Shown piece by piece: positions 34,005 to 43,289 of a stretch of 51,706 nucleotides of DNA. The stretch is from Bacteroidota bacterium (lineage in GTDB: Bacteria > Bacteroidota > Bacteroidia > Bacteroidales > GCA-2748055), in the NCBI GenBank assembly GCA_024244665.1, contig JAAEOI010000237.1, forward strand, positions 1 through 51,706, in the 5' to 3' direction. How positions within the stretch are numbered: position 1 is the stretch's first letter; each line of letters begins with the position of its first letter. The position numbers and the translations under genes were made by a program. The notes under the pieces were generated by a model that saw nothing but the letters and a program-made list of their open reading frames with translations, was not told the origin of the DNA and searched no databases.

Positions 34005-36554
34005 TTAAGGAATTCGAAATCTGAATCCGGCATAGATTTTCCTGCCGAAAATAGGGCCCCAGATCAGTGAGCTGTCAAAGTAGGGACCAAAAGGATCGTC
34101 GATGGCAATAATGGGATCCTCCTGGATAAAACCAAAGAGGTTTTCAATCCCCGCATAGAGTTCCAGGTGCTCAAACAGGGTCTTCCCAAGCTGTATATTG
34201 ACCAGGGAAAATGAGGGCGATAGTTCAGGGGCCTTGTATGGATCGGGATTGGATTCGGTACCCGGGATTCGCTTGCTTCCCTGCCAGTTCCAGGTCACAT
34301 CGAAGTTCCATTTCCCCTGGGTTTCGTAGGCCATATTAACGAAGGCCCGGTGCCGGGATGTGAGGGGTGCCCGCAGCAGTTCACTTCCATAGGTGCGTTT
34401 CACATCATTGAAGCGGTAGGCCATCCGGACATCATAGCGCTCCACCGGTTCCAGGTCAATCTGAACCTGCAGGCTGTTGGAATAGGATATGCCATCCAGG
34501 TTATAGAAGTGGACCTCTCCGGGGCTCCGGTCATAATCCACCACGATCTGTTTTGTGAAACGGGTGTGGAAGTAATCTACCTTGAACACTGCATCACCCT
34601 CTCCAAACTTAAATCCCTGAGCCATGTTGAGTCCGTAGCTCCAGGCTATCTCCGCATCCAGGCCATAAGGTTTATCGCTTCCGTCACCCGCGATAATTAT
34701 GGACCTTGACGATGCGAACATCCCGATATTCTCTGCAAAGACGCTGGCTGTTTTCTGTCCCCTCCCGGCGGAGGCCCTGAAAACTGTAAGGGGAACCGGT
34801 TCATACCGCAGGTGAAGTCTTGGCGTTACAAAGGCTCCATAGCTGTTGTGGTAGTCGGCCCGGACACCTGCAACAGCAGTGAAGAGGTCCAGGTGGTTGA
34901 AGGTATATTCAAGAAATGCCCCGGGAACCAGCTCTTCTCTTAAATACTCCGTGGTGCTCACAGTTTCATTGTAGCTGTCTGCCTGGAAACTGATCCCGGT
35001 TCTGTACTGGTGGTTTGTATTTCCCAGGATCGACTGGTAGATCAGGTTGGAGTAGAGAGATTGCTGCCCTGCATCATAGCCGGTGAGCCCAAAATAGGAA
35101 TCCTGATGGTGAAGCACTCCTGATACCTGGAACCCTATACTGCTATATGGACGGTTCTCAAAAATCTTACCTGCTTTTGCCCAGGCCTCGATCCTCTTTG
35201 TATTGACCCGGGACCCCCAGTATGACGGTGTCTCGCGGGGAGCATCCGGATCAAAATCCAACTCTCCGCCAATGCGGTTGGTATAGACCACTCTGAGGCC
35301 CAGCTGACTATTAAATCCATTCTCGCCGGAAAACTTAAACCTCTTCATTGCCACCAGGTTTTCTCCGGTGGGATGGTCCACAAATCCATCCTGGTTGTGA
35401 TCCATCCTGAAGGGCCTTGTATTTCCATGCAGCATGAGGCTCCCGTTCCAAAGCTCACCCATGCTGTAAGCGGTCATTAGATTGGCCTCCATGGCCCCGT
35501 CGCTGTTGCCATAGGCATTCACAAACAGCCTGTCGCTTTTCTCCGGTTTTCGGAGCTCCACATTGATCTGTCCGGTGATGCTTTCATAACCATTTACCAC
35601 TGAGCCCGCTCCCATGTTGAGCTGGATTCCCTCTATCCAGGTCCCTGGGATATAGGTGAGTCCGTAAAGTGATGAGAGTCCCCTGACATCGGGCATATTC
35701 TCTCTGGAGATCTGTACATAGGGTCCGGCCAGCCCCAGCATCTCAATCTTCCTGGTGCCGGTAACCGCATCGGTAAATGAAGCATCCACAGAAGGGTTGG
35801 TTTCAAAGCTCTCCGACAGGTTGCAGCAGGCGGCCTTTGTGAGTTCCTTTTCATTGATGTTCTGAATGTTGTATGCGCTTCTGAAGGAGATCGAGGTGGA
35901 TTTGATCCGGTGTACAATCTGCACTTCGTCCAGGAGCAGTGCTCTGGAGAAGTCAACCTCCACCTCGGACGGCTCATGCAGGTGAAGGGTGTCGCTTCCA
36001 TAGCCTACAAAACTTACTACCAGGGAGTGGGCTCCATTCTCCATCCCAATGCTGAACAGGCCTTTATCGTCGGTAATAGTCCCCGATGTTGTCCCTGCCC
36101 AATATACACTGGCTCCGGTCAGGGGGCTCTTTTCATTGTTATCGCCGGATTCAAACACATAACCCGTAACTAATCGGACACTCTTCCCGATTGCATCATC
36201 GTGGGTCTCAAAATCCCTGTATTTACAGCAGGCATGCAGCGATTCATATACCGGATCAGGAGCAAGCAGTCGCTCAGTATCATGACCGGCACTGGCCACA
36301 TGGTAATGAAGCTTATTTTCCTTGAACCGCTCAGGTTCGGTAAGCACGGTCAGTATTCTGCTTTCAGTCTCCCAGGTGGCTTCTGTTACTCCTTTTGCAC
36401 GAAGTGCTGCCTTCTCAATGCGTTCTTTGCACATTCCGCAAAGCCCTTCAACCCGGATTTTCAATGTGTCGGTCTCCTGGACCCTGTTTGCCTGTAGGGG
36501 TATGCTGACTGTCATTAATATGACACACAGCATCATCCATATATTTGTTTTCAT
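34005..36554 (-). CDS. TonB-dependent receptor with N-terminal HMA domain
   Basis: An 849-residue outer-membrane receptor. After the signal (about 1-22) comes a heavy-metal-associated-like domain (KIRVEGLCGMCKERIEKAA, Cys39 and Cys42 as the metal pair), then a CarboxypepD_reg-like beta-sandwich (about 128-205), a plug domain (about 230-345, DVRGLSSLYGLTYIPG, GAGSVVNGYESITGQINVEL) and a barrel ending in FRF-type strand (KIYAGFRFRIP). Such HMA-fused receptors occur next to Cys-rich HYC_CC_PP proteins in Bacteroidota and are linked with copper or other metals. Transport of a metal or metal chelate is inferred. Confidence 0.9.
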   Translation of the reverse strand: MKTNIWMMLCVILMTVSIPLQANRVQETDTLKIRVEGLCGMCKERIEKAALRAKGVTEATWETESRILTVLTEPERFKENKLHYHVASAGHDTERLLAPDPVYESLHACCKYRDFETHDDAIGKSVRLVTGYVFESGDNNEKSPLTGASVYWAGTTSGTITDDKGLFSIGMENGAHSLVVSFVGYGSDTLHLHEPSEVEVDFSRALLLDEVQIVHRIKSTSISFRSAYNIQNINEKELTKAACCNLSESFETNPSVDASFTDAVTGTRKIEMLGLAGPYVQISRENMPDVRGLSSLYGLTYIPGTWIEGIQLNMGAGSVVNGYESITGQINVELRKPEKSDRLFVNAYGNSDGAMEANLMTAYSMGELWNGSLMLHGNTRPFRMDHNQDGFVDHPTGENLVAMKRFKFSGENGFNSQLGLRVVYTNRIGGELDFDPDAPRETPSYWGSRVNTKRIEAWAKAGKIFENRPYSSIGFQVSGVLHHQDSYFGLTGYDAGQQSLYSNLIYQSILGNTNHQYRTGISFQADSYNETVSTTEYLREELVPGAFLEYTFNHLDLFTAVAGVRADYHNSYGAFVTPRLHLRYEPVPLTVFRASAGRGQKTASVFAENIGMFASSRSIIIAGDGSDKPYGLDAEIAWSYGLNMAQGFKFGEGDAVFKVDYFHTRFTKQIVVDYDRSPGEVHFYNLDGISYSNSLQVQIDLEPVERYDVRMAYRFNDVKRTYGSELLRAPLTSRHRAFVNMAYETQGKWNFDVTWNWQGSKRIPGTESNPDPYKAPELSPSFSLVNIQLGKTLFEHLELYAGIENLFGFIQEDPIIAIDDPFGPYFDSSLIWGPIFGRKIYAGFRFRIP

Positions 36555-36601
36555 GATTGGTGTATTGGTAAACGAAAAAGAGAATTTTTCTCTGGGTACG
36601 T

Positions 36602-36955
36602 TTAAGCAATACGGGGAGGCTGGAAATGGGGACTAAGGTATTCGCTCTGGTAGTCGTCACGGTACGATCCGTGGTCAAAAGCTTTCGGTACCAATTCAAA
36701 AGAAGTGGGGAAATGGTACCCGATGGCAACAATCTGAATAGAGGGGCTGCAGTTACAATCACAGTTGCATGGGTTCTCTTCTCCTTGCTCATCCTCACAC
36801 CCTTCATAATCTTCACATCCTTCAGTCTGCTGGCTACAGCAATCCATGTCACACGACAGCTCCGTCTGCGGTGCCATCCAGTCAAGGGCTTCCATGAACC
36901 TGTTCAGACCCAGGAAAACCATGCTCACGACCAATATGGATGCGCATATCTTCAT
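36602..36955 (-). CDS. HYC_CC_PP-type small Cys-rich exported protein
   Basis: About 117 residues from ATG 36955. A leader (MKICASILVVSMVFLGLNRFM) precedes a region with many cysteines (CDMDCCSQQ, CEDYEGCEDE, NPCNCDCNCSP, about 34-70) and an aromatic/proline-rich end (HFQPPRIA). This is the pattern of the small proteins that accompany HMA-domain TonB receptors in Bacteroidota. Metal binding is probable. It is 47 bp upstream of the receptor gene on the same strand, so they form an operon. Confidence 0.7.
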   Translation of the reverse strand: MKICASILVVSMVFLGLNRFMEALDWMAPQTELSCDMDCCSQQTEGCEDYEGCEDEQGEENPCNCDCNCSPSIQIVAIGYHFPTSFELVPKAFDHGSYRDDYQSEYLSPHFQPPRIA

Positions 36956-37135
36956 CTTCTGCAAATGTATAACAAATCCTTTATACAAATGTTCTTGAAG
37001 TTTGATTCCTTTTTCATAAATTTATTGAGCCATAAACCATGACATACTCATGCTATTACGCCAGATCTGCCCCTGGTTTTCCTTAGAATTTCGCATATCT
37101 TCATTTCACCATTACTAACTCAAAACACACTGATT

Positions 37136-37633
37136 ATGAAAAAAACAGCCCCCCGAAGCAAATGCTTGCCAAAGTTTCTGATTTTTATGTTTGCACTTTT
37201 CCCTATCTGCATAGCCTGTAATCAGCAATCTGATGAAGGCATATCCAATAAAGATGTCCCGGATGTTGATCCAATAGAAGGTGTATGGGAACTTGCCAAT
37301 CACTATTGGGTTAAAGATGGGGATACTCTTCTTCCGGAACCGGATGAAATTGGCGTTCAGCATAAAATATTTCTTGATGGTTATGTGATGTGGACAACCG
37401 ATCCTCTGTCTGATTCATCAGAGTGGCATGGGTACGGTACTTATCGGCTTAACAATGACGTACTTATTGAGAAGTTTTTGTCAATGTCGTTACCAATGAA
37501 GGCAGAGATGGGATCTGAATCCGAAGTCATTCGTAAGATTGAATATGATGAAAACTCCTATAAGCAGGAGACAGAAAGTGTGCTTCGCAATACTGTATAT
37601 CAATCAATTGAAGAATGGAAGAGGCTTAAATAA
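37136..37633 (+). CDS. Hypothetical lipocalin-like lipoprotein
   Basis: A 165-residue lipoprotein (leader to FPICIAC, lipobox Cys28). The mature part begins PIEGVWELANHYWVKDGD, a 'G-x-W-x-L' opening typical of lipocalin-like domains, with later HGYGTYRLNNDVLIEKF and KIEYDENSYKQE strands. No function can be given. It lies just before the broken alpha/beta hydrolase gene; the two do not obviously depend on each other. Confidence 0.7.
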   Translation: MKKTAPRSKCLPKFLIFMFALFPICIACNQQSDEGISNKDVPDVDPIEGVWELANHYWVKDGDTLLPEPDEIGVQHKIFLDGYVMWTTDPLSDSSEWHGYGTYRLNNDVLIEKFLSMSLPMKAEMGSESEVIRKIEYDENSYKQETESVLRNTVYQSIEEWKRLK

Positions 37634-37677
37634 TTCTTAGTTTTATCGTTTTCCTAAACTGAATGATCTCCATCTAA

Positions 37678-38576
37678 ATGAGGGAAGACATGAGAACATC
37701 TGATGAAAAGGAAGTCAGATTTCCGATAGGTTATCATGCCTTTCATAAGAAACAGGTATTCAATTTTCAGTTGAATCGCTGGTATTCAATAGGATTTGCA
37801 CGATATGAAGACATGAAAGAAGTCGGGCAAAAGGTTAATGATTTTGCCGATTGGAGAGTCGAGATGATAAAACTGGCTGAAAAGGCGATTTCTGAGGAGC
37901 GATTTCTGAATGCTGCCATTTATTACAGATCAGCCGAATTTTATATCATCAATGAAGATTCCGAAAAAGAGGAATTATACTGGAAATTTTCCGATCTGTT
38001 TTACCAGGTAATGAAAGATGAAAATTTCGAAAGGAGTAAAGTCCCATATAATAAATCATTTCTACCTGTATTAAAGGTGCCGGCATGAGGTGAGAATGTG
38101 GGTACAATTGTTATGCATGGTGGTTTCGATTCATTTATTGAAGAGTGGTACTTCATGATGAAATACTTATCAAATCGCGGGTATGAAGTAATTGCCTTTG
38201 AGGGTCCTGGACAGGGAGCAGCACTGAAGAAATATGAAATACCTCTTGATATTGAGTGGGAAAAGCCAACAAAGGCAGTGCTTGATTATTTCAATCTTAA
38301 CAATGTGACACTTTGGGGATTATCAATGGGTGGGTGGTACTGCATGAGAGCAGCTGCGTTTGAACACAGAATTAAAAGGGTTATTGCAGCGGGTCATTCC
38401 ATCGATTATATGAAAAGTATGCCTAAGTTGCTATATGATATGCATATGCTTTTTCTTAAAAAGAAAGCCAGGGCCAAAATCATTGCCAGATAGGCAATAT
38501 CGGGCTTGTGTTAGATAGGATGATTAACTGGCTTGATGAAAAAATTGATAAATCTAAAGATGAAAAATTAATATGA
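37678..38576 (+). pseudogene. Alpha/beta hydrolase, broken by an internal stop, a deletion and a frameshift
   Basis: The first 136 codons (RFPIGYHAFHKKQVFNFQLNRWYSIGFARYED...) match the helical N-domain of a Bacteroidota alpha/beta hydrolase. An in-frame TGA (38086-38088) interrupts it; the same frame continues TIVMHGGFDSFIEEWYFMM, then the nucleophile elbow GLSMGG. After residue FLKKK a large piece is missing and the frame shifts: the C-terminus NHCQIGNIG (with the catalytic His) and MINWLDEK is read in another frame, ending at TGA 38574-38576. The full-length family is near 390 residues, so about 100-150 codons are lost. The TGA overlaps the next start codon (ATGA). Confidence 0.8.
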
Positions 38577-38971
38577 AAGTGAAATTTGACATGATCGGAC
38601 TTTTTGTAAGGGATCTTTCACGGATGGTTCGTTTCTACAATAAAGTTGTTGGGATAGAAATTGAATGGGATGGGAATGGACCCTACGCTGAGTTTAAGCA
38701 TGAGGGAATCAGGTTTGCAATGTATGAGCGAAAGGAATTACCAGAGCTATTGGGACAGGAGCCTACTTTCCCGGCAGGGATTAATGGAACATTTGAGCTT
38801 GCAATAAATGTTGGCAAACCTGCAAATGTTGATGAAACATACAATCGCCTGGTTAATGCAGGGGCAAAGGAAATTTATACACCAAGGGATGAACCATGGA
38901 AGATGCGCTCATCAATGATCGCAGATCCGGAAGGGAACTTAATTGAAATCGGTTCTGACTTCTGGGAATAA
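38573..38971 (+). CDS. VOC family (glyoxalase/bleomycin-resistance-like) protein
   Basis: A 132-residue vicinal-oxygen-chelate protein with the two beta-alpha-beta-beta-beta modules: MIGLFVRDLSRMVRFYNKVVGIEIEW (first) and FELAINVGKPANVDETYNRLVNAGA (second), ending MIADPEGNLIEIGS, where Glu is the usual metal ligand. Such small proteins may be metalloenzymes or ligand binders; no substrate is evident. It starts inside the stop of the broken hydrolase gene, so both once formed an operon. Confidence 0.85.
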   Translation: MKVKFDMIGLFVRDLSRMVRFYNKVVGIEIEWDGNGPYAEFKHEGIRFAMYERKELPELLGQEPTFPAGINGTFELAINVGKPANVDETYNRLVNAGAKEIYTPRDEPWKMRSSMIADPEGNLIEIGSDFWE

Positions 38972-39021
38972 CACCCTGGGAATATGCTCACCGATGACTT
39001 CTGGGCGAATGATATCCTTTG

Positions 39022-39150
39022 GAAGCTAAGCGTATTTGCATACATCATATCGGTGATGATGCGCCAGAAATGGATGGGGATAAAGATGAAGCACTTGCAG
39101 AGATGATTAAATACCATATAAAAAAGTCCGGAAGGTATCTGCTCTTTTAG
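39022..39150 (+). pseudogene. Remnant open segment (unknown family)
   Basis: About 42 codons without a start read EAKRICIHHIGDDAPEMDG, then a Lys/Glu-rich helix and stop TAG at 39148-39150. It has the look of a genuine protein end, but I do not recognise it. It lies behind the VOC gene and its last four bases overlap the 3' end of the DUF5686 gene. Confidence 0.3.
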
Positions 39151-41780
39151 AAGTTGAGATTCAGCCGGAATGTTACTCCCTGGTAAGCCCACTCTCCCGG
39201 CGTCTCAATCTTCTCTCTGAATCCCACATAAACGCCCATATCGATCATGAAGAAGATGTCCTCCAGTCGATACCCCAGCTGAAAGTAGTTGGGAGTTCCC
39301 GGAGTGTGGAGGTAGGCCAGGTCAAGCGCTTCTTTCCACAGGCGTTCACTGAACCAGGGGAGGTATTTGATCAGGAGGTAGGAGGAGCTTAGGGTGGTCT
39401 GCAGGTTGACCCAGTATCGCTGGGTGCTGGCCTTGTAGTAATCTGAGAACATCAGGGCTTCATCCAGGTCTGCCATGTCGATGTAGAGTGGATTGGATTT
39501 AAAGTGTTTGTAATCGGAGAAGTAAATGGATGTTGTGTCGGTGAAGGCTCCGGCAGCCAGCGACCAGTCAATTTGTGAGAGGAGCCCCACATCAAAGGAG
39601 TGTCTGATCTTCGCCTCTGTCATGCTGTAATCGGACCAGCCGTTGGCCTCCGCGGGAATAGCCTTTCGGTAGGCAATCGAGAAGGTAGGCCATTTTGAAT
39701 CCCTGAAGTTTTTACGGTGGTTCCTGATCACATAATACCTCTTGGGGGTATATTCAAGTTCCACATGGGCAACGAATTTTTTGTGATCGAGGAGCTCCGG
39801 CGCGGTGGCAGCTCTTCCGCCCGGAGTATTGTCTGTAAAAGGTTCTTTCCTGTAGAAAAAGGAGAAAAGTGAGTTGTTTTCCAGTTTGTTCTGAACTCCG
39901 TAGGTCGCATAGGTCGTGAGGACCATTCCATGAAAGGGATCGATCCGGTTATAGAGCGTGGCATCGATCTGTTCATAAAGCTTCAGGTAGTTTTGCCTCA
40001 TGAGGACCGTGTAGAAGAGGTTGGTTGGATTGGGAATCCCGTTCTGACCATTGAAATCGGATGAGGTATAATTCAGGTATAGTGCCACTTTACCCCGTGC
40101 CATGCCGGCATATAGCAGATCTGAATTCCAGTAAACCAGTGGAGCATTCCGATGAAAAGCGTAGCTGGCATTGAGGTTTGACCTCACAGTATAGAGGGTG
40201 TCGGGCCGCCAGTCGATACTGATTTCCTGCCCGTAGTAGAGACCATCCACCGTATTGTATCCGAATTTCTCAATATCAACCAGTCCGTCGTGGGTAAAGC
40301 GAAACTTTCCCCTGTTGCGAATGTAGGTGCGGCCGTATACCAGGTTCTTAAAAGTGACTTTCTTTCTCCCTGAAACCTTTATGGTGTCTTTGGGGGCATT
40401 GACGGCCTGAACGCCAATGATGCTGTCTCGGTTTTTCAGGGTAAGGTGCTCCTCCGGGGTGAGGGGGATGGGCCTCACTCTGTTCCAGTAGAGAGAGTCG
40501 TTTTTTACGGCATCCTCGGCAACGGTAATGGAGGTGCTTGATAGGTTCAGGTCCTCTTCAATACTCCCTTCCTCCGCCTTTTCCGTCTCCTTTTCAATCA
40601 GTTTGGATAGTTTAACCACCTCCCGGTTCGACAACTCCTCCTTTTGAAGCAGTTCGTTGATCTTCTCCTGCTCTTTGGATACAGGCTTTTCCTCTTCCGG
40701 CACATCTGTTTCTTTGCTCCTGATTGTGGAGGAAAAGTAGGTCTCGGGAAGATTGGGATTGAGGATGACATCGCTGTATTTCAGCGAGGATATATATGTA
40801 GCGCTTCCCAGAACCCCAACGATATCAATGTCCACCCGGATCTTATGGCTCACCGGCAGCCAGGCATCCATGATCACATTGGCGTAGAGCTGCTGGAGTG
40901 ATACCCTACCGGCGATAGTATTCAGAGAGAGGTCCGAAGAGTGAAGACACCAGAGATCCTCCACCACAAAAAGGTAGCCCTCCACCAGCTGCTGGCTCTT
41001 TCTTTTTGGTGTGACTTTTATCTTGTTTACAATATGGGTTCCCACCAGGAAGGTTCCCTCAAATTCAAACCTGTAGTAGTTGAATGCCGTTCGGGCCAGG
41101 GGGGAGATCACCCCTTCGATCTCCTGCTGGTAGAGGCTGGCATTCACATAATCCATAGGATTCACATTATCGACGTAACCGGGAAGGGTGTTCTGGGAGG
41201 AGATCACCCGCAGGGTGTAGTTGTCAGGGGCTTCAAAGCTCACCTCATTCAGCGATTCCAGCATATAAGCCTCATCCTCTTTAATCTCAAAGTCGTTTGC
41301 CTCGATCCGTTTTGCAATGACTTTGGGTAGTTTGTCAAGGATGGCAGATCCTTTGATGTAGATCTCCGAATTGTAGTTGGATACCTCGTTGAGGTGGTAA
41401 TTGGCCAGCCCGATGGTTTTTCGCATGATCCAGTATGCCGGATCCTCCCCGGAGGCACTGATCCTAACTTCGGGAATCATGTATGTCTGAGGAGGGAGCT
41501 GAATGATGATATCACTGTAATCCGGTCCCACCGTTATATTCCTGGCTACCTCTGTATATCCCATGCTACGGAAAAATATAGTGTAGTTGCCTTCGGGCAG
41601 GGGAAGAGAGAAAAGGCCCAGGGCGTTGCATGTTGTTCCCCGGGTCAACTCCTTGATGAAGATTGCCGCATAGGGTACCGGCTCACCGTTTACGTCCCTA
41701 ATCTCCCCCCGGATTCCCTGGGAGAAAAGCTGGACTGAAATACCGGCGGACAGAAGAAGTATATAAATGAAACGGGACAT
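39147..41780 (-). CDS. DUF5686 outer-membrane protein with carboxypeptidase-like regulatory domain
   Basis: An 877-residue protein. A short leader (about 1-20) is followed by a CarboxypepD_reg-like domain (GIRGEIRDVNGEPVPYAAIFIKEL..., about 22-95), the DUF5686 region (PAYWIMRKTIGLANYHLNEVSNY, EIYIKGSAILDKLPK), a Lys/Glu-rich linker (EEEKPVSKEQEKINELLQKEELS, about 365-415), and a long C-terminal beta-barrel ending VTFRLNLNF. Members are common Bacteroidota outer-membrane proteins of unknown role. It is downstream of uxaC on the same strand but behind a terminator, so it is transcribed separately. Confidence 0.88.
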   Translation of the reverse strand: MSRFIYILLLSAGISVQLFSQGIRGEIRDVNGEPVPYAAIFIKELTRGTTCNALGLFSLPLPEGNYTIFFRSMGYTEVARNITVGPDYSDIIIQLPPQTYMIPEVRISASGEDPAYWIMRKTIGLANYHLNEVSNYNSEIYIKGSAILDKLPKVIAKRIEANDFEIKEDEAYMLESLNEVSFEAPDNYTLRVISSQNTLPGYVDNVNPMDYVNASLYQQEIEGVISPLARTAFNYYRFEFEGTFLVGTHIVNKIKVTPKRKSQQLVEGYLFVVEDLWCLHSSDLSLNTIAGRVSLQQLYANVIMDAWLPVSHKIRVDIDIVGVLGSATYISSLKYSDVILNPNLPETYFSSTIRSKETDVPEEEKPVSKEQEKINELLQKEELSNREVVKLSKLIEKETEKAEEGSIEEDLNLSSTSITVAEDAVKNDSLYWNRVRPIPLTPEEHLTLKNRDSIIGVQAVNAPKDTIKVSGRKKVTFKNLVYGRTYIRNRGKFRFTHDGLVDIEKFGYNTVDGLYYGQEISIDWRPDTLYTVRSNLNASYAFHRNAPLVYWNSDLLYAGMARGKVALYLNYTSSDFNGQNGIPNPTNLFYTVLMRQNYLKLYEQIDATLYNRIDPFHGMVLTTYATYGVQNKLENNSLFSFFYRKEPFTDNTPGGRAATAPELLDHKKFVAHVELEYTPKRYYVIRNHRKNFRDSKWPTFSIAYRKAIPAEANGWSDYSMTEAKIRHSFDVGLLSQIDWSLAAGAFTDTTSIYFSDYKHFKSNPLYIDMADLDEALMFSDYYKASTQRYWVNLQTTLSSSYLLIKYLPWFSERLWKEALDLAYLHTPGTPNYFQLGYRLEDIFFMIDMGVYVGFREKIETPGEWAYQGVTFRLNLNF

Positions 41781-41805
41781 GGCGTGTATTCTTCACACTA
41801 AAAAT

Positions 41806-41847
41806 ACAAAAAAAAACTGCAGTGGATATGGTGCTCCGCCTGCAGTC
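41806..41847 (-). terminator. Rho-independent terminator after uxaE-uxaC
   Basis: On the minus strand ACTGCAG (41846-41840) pairs with CTGCAGT (41822-41816), with a GGA/TCC inner pairing, followed at once by a run of nine T residues. It lies about 30 bp after the uxaC stop. Confidence 0.75.
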
Positions 41848-41876
41848 TCTTTTCAAACTACTAACTAAAACTACTA

Positions 41877-43286
41877 TTAACCATTAATCAGGTTGAAATA
41901 ATTTTTTGCATTGTAGTAGCAAATATTCTCAATGAGCGGTTTGAGCAGGGTTTCATCATCGGGGATCTCGCCGTTCTCCACATCAGTTCCCACAAGGTTG
42001 CAGAGGATTCTCCTGAAATACTCATGCCGAGGGTAGGAAAGGAAACTACGCGAATCGGTAAGCATACCCACAAAACGGCTCAGTAAACCAAGCGATGAGA
42101 GAGTGTTCATCTGGTTGATCATGCCAAATTTCTGATCCAGGAACCACCAGCCCGATCCAAACTGCATCTTGCCGGGTGTCTTTCCGTCACTGAAGTTGTA
42201 GGCCATTGTGGCCAGCACCTCGTTGTCTCCCGGGTTGAGGTTGTAAAGGATGGTTTTCGCAAGTTGGTCACGGTTGTCCAGGTTGTCCAGGAAACGGGAG
42301 GCTGCATCTGCAATGGAGAAATCTCCGATGGAGTCAAACCCCGTATCGGGTCCGAGTTCGTGAAGTCGCCTTGTGTTATTACTCCTTAAAGCGCCCAGAT
42401 GGAATTGCTGTGTCCAGTCCTTTTCATGGTCCATTACGGCCAGTTCGATGAGAAGGGCAGATTTGAACTTCAGTATCTCCTCGCCGTTTAGTTTCCTGCC
42501 AGAGCGAGTCTTCACGAAGATACGCTCAATCTCCTGGTGCTTAAAATCTTCTGCATAAAAGGTTTCGATTCCATGATCCGAAATCCGGCATCCCTGCTCG
42601 TGGAAAAAGTCATGACGGACTGTGAGAGCAGTCAGCAGGTCCATGTAGGTGGAAATGGATACACCGGATGAAGCTTCCAGTTTTTCCATGTACAGGTTGA
42701 ATGACTCTGAATCCTCAACAGCCATCGCCTTGTCGGCCCGCCAGGCAGGGAGTACATGAGTTTCAAATCCATCCTCCCTGATTTTCCGATGGTGTTCCAG
42801 GGAGTCCACCGGATCATCGGTTGTGCAGATCACCTCCACGTTCATCTTCCTGATGAGCGATTTCACACTGAACTCACCTGTGGCAAGCATCTCTCCTGCC
42901 AAATTATAGATGTTTTCAGCTGTGTCGGGCCCCAGCAAATCGGTGATGCCGAAGAAGCGCTGAAGCTCCAGGTGTGTCCAGTGGAAAAGAGGGTTGCGAA
43001 GAGTGTCCGGAACGGTTTCCGCCCATTTTCTGAATTTTACCTGATCACTGGCATCGCCTGTAATAAACTTCTCATCCACACCGTTGGCCCTCATGGCCCT
43101 CCATTTGTAATGGTCTCCCGCCAGCCATATCTGTGTGAGGTTGTCAAACTTCACATCCTCAGCAATGTGCTGGGGGTTCAGGTGGCAGTGGTAGTCGATA
43201 ATCGGCATTTTACCGGCATAACTGTGGTACAACTTTTCGGCAGTTGGATTTTCCAGCAGGAAATCCTTGTCAAGAAACTTTTTCAT
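41877..43286 (-). CDS. uxaC: Glucuronate isomerase
   Basis: A 469-residue uronate isomerase of the amidohydrolase-like UxaC family, converting D-glucuronate to D-fructuronate and D-galacturonate to D-tagaturonate. The N-terminus carries MPIIDYHCHLNPQHIAEDVKF (His-x-His metal-site type), then IWLAGDHYKWRAMRANGV, TTDDPVDSLEHH and VLPAWRADKAM, with DSRSFLSYPRHEYFRR near the end. Length equals the family norm. It follows uxaE after 3 bp in one operon and is closed by the terminator at 41806-41847. Confidence 0.96.
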   Translation of the reverse strand: MKKFLDKDFLLENPTAEKLYHSYAGKMPIIDYHCHLNPQHIAEDVKFDNLTQIWLAGDHYKWRAMRANGVDEKFITGDASDQVKFRKWAETVPDTLRNPLFHWTHLELQRFFGITDLLGPDTAENIYNLAGEMLATGEFSVKSLIRKMNVEVICTTDDPVDSLEHHRKIREDGFETHVLPAWRADKAMAVEDSESFNLYMEKLEASSGVSISTYMDLLTALTVRHDFFHEQGCRISDHGIETFYAEDFKHQEIERIFVKTRSGRKLNGEEILKFKSALLIELAVMDHEKDWTQQFHLGALRSNNTRRLHELGPDTGFDSIGDFSIADAASRFLDNLDNRDQLAKTILYNLNPGDNEVLATMAYNFSDGKTPGKMQFGSGWWFLDQKFGMINQMNTLSSLGLLSRFVGMLTDSRSFLSYPRHEYFRRILCNLVGTDVENGEIPDDETLLKPLIENICYYNAKNYFNLING

Positions 43287-43289
43287 ACA

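Noticed and set aside
38086..38088. TGA in the alpha/beta hydrolase read as selenocysteine
   Set aside because: No catalytic residue is expected there, no SECIS-like hairpin was seen, and the same gene has a further deletion and frameshift.
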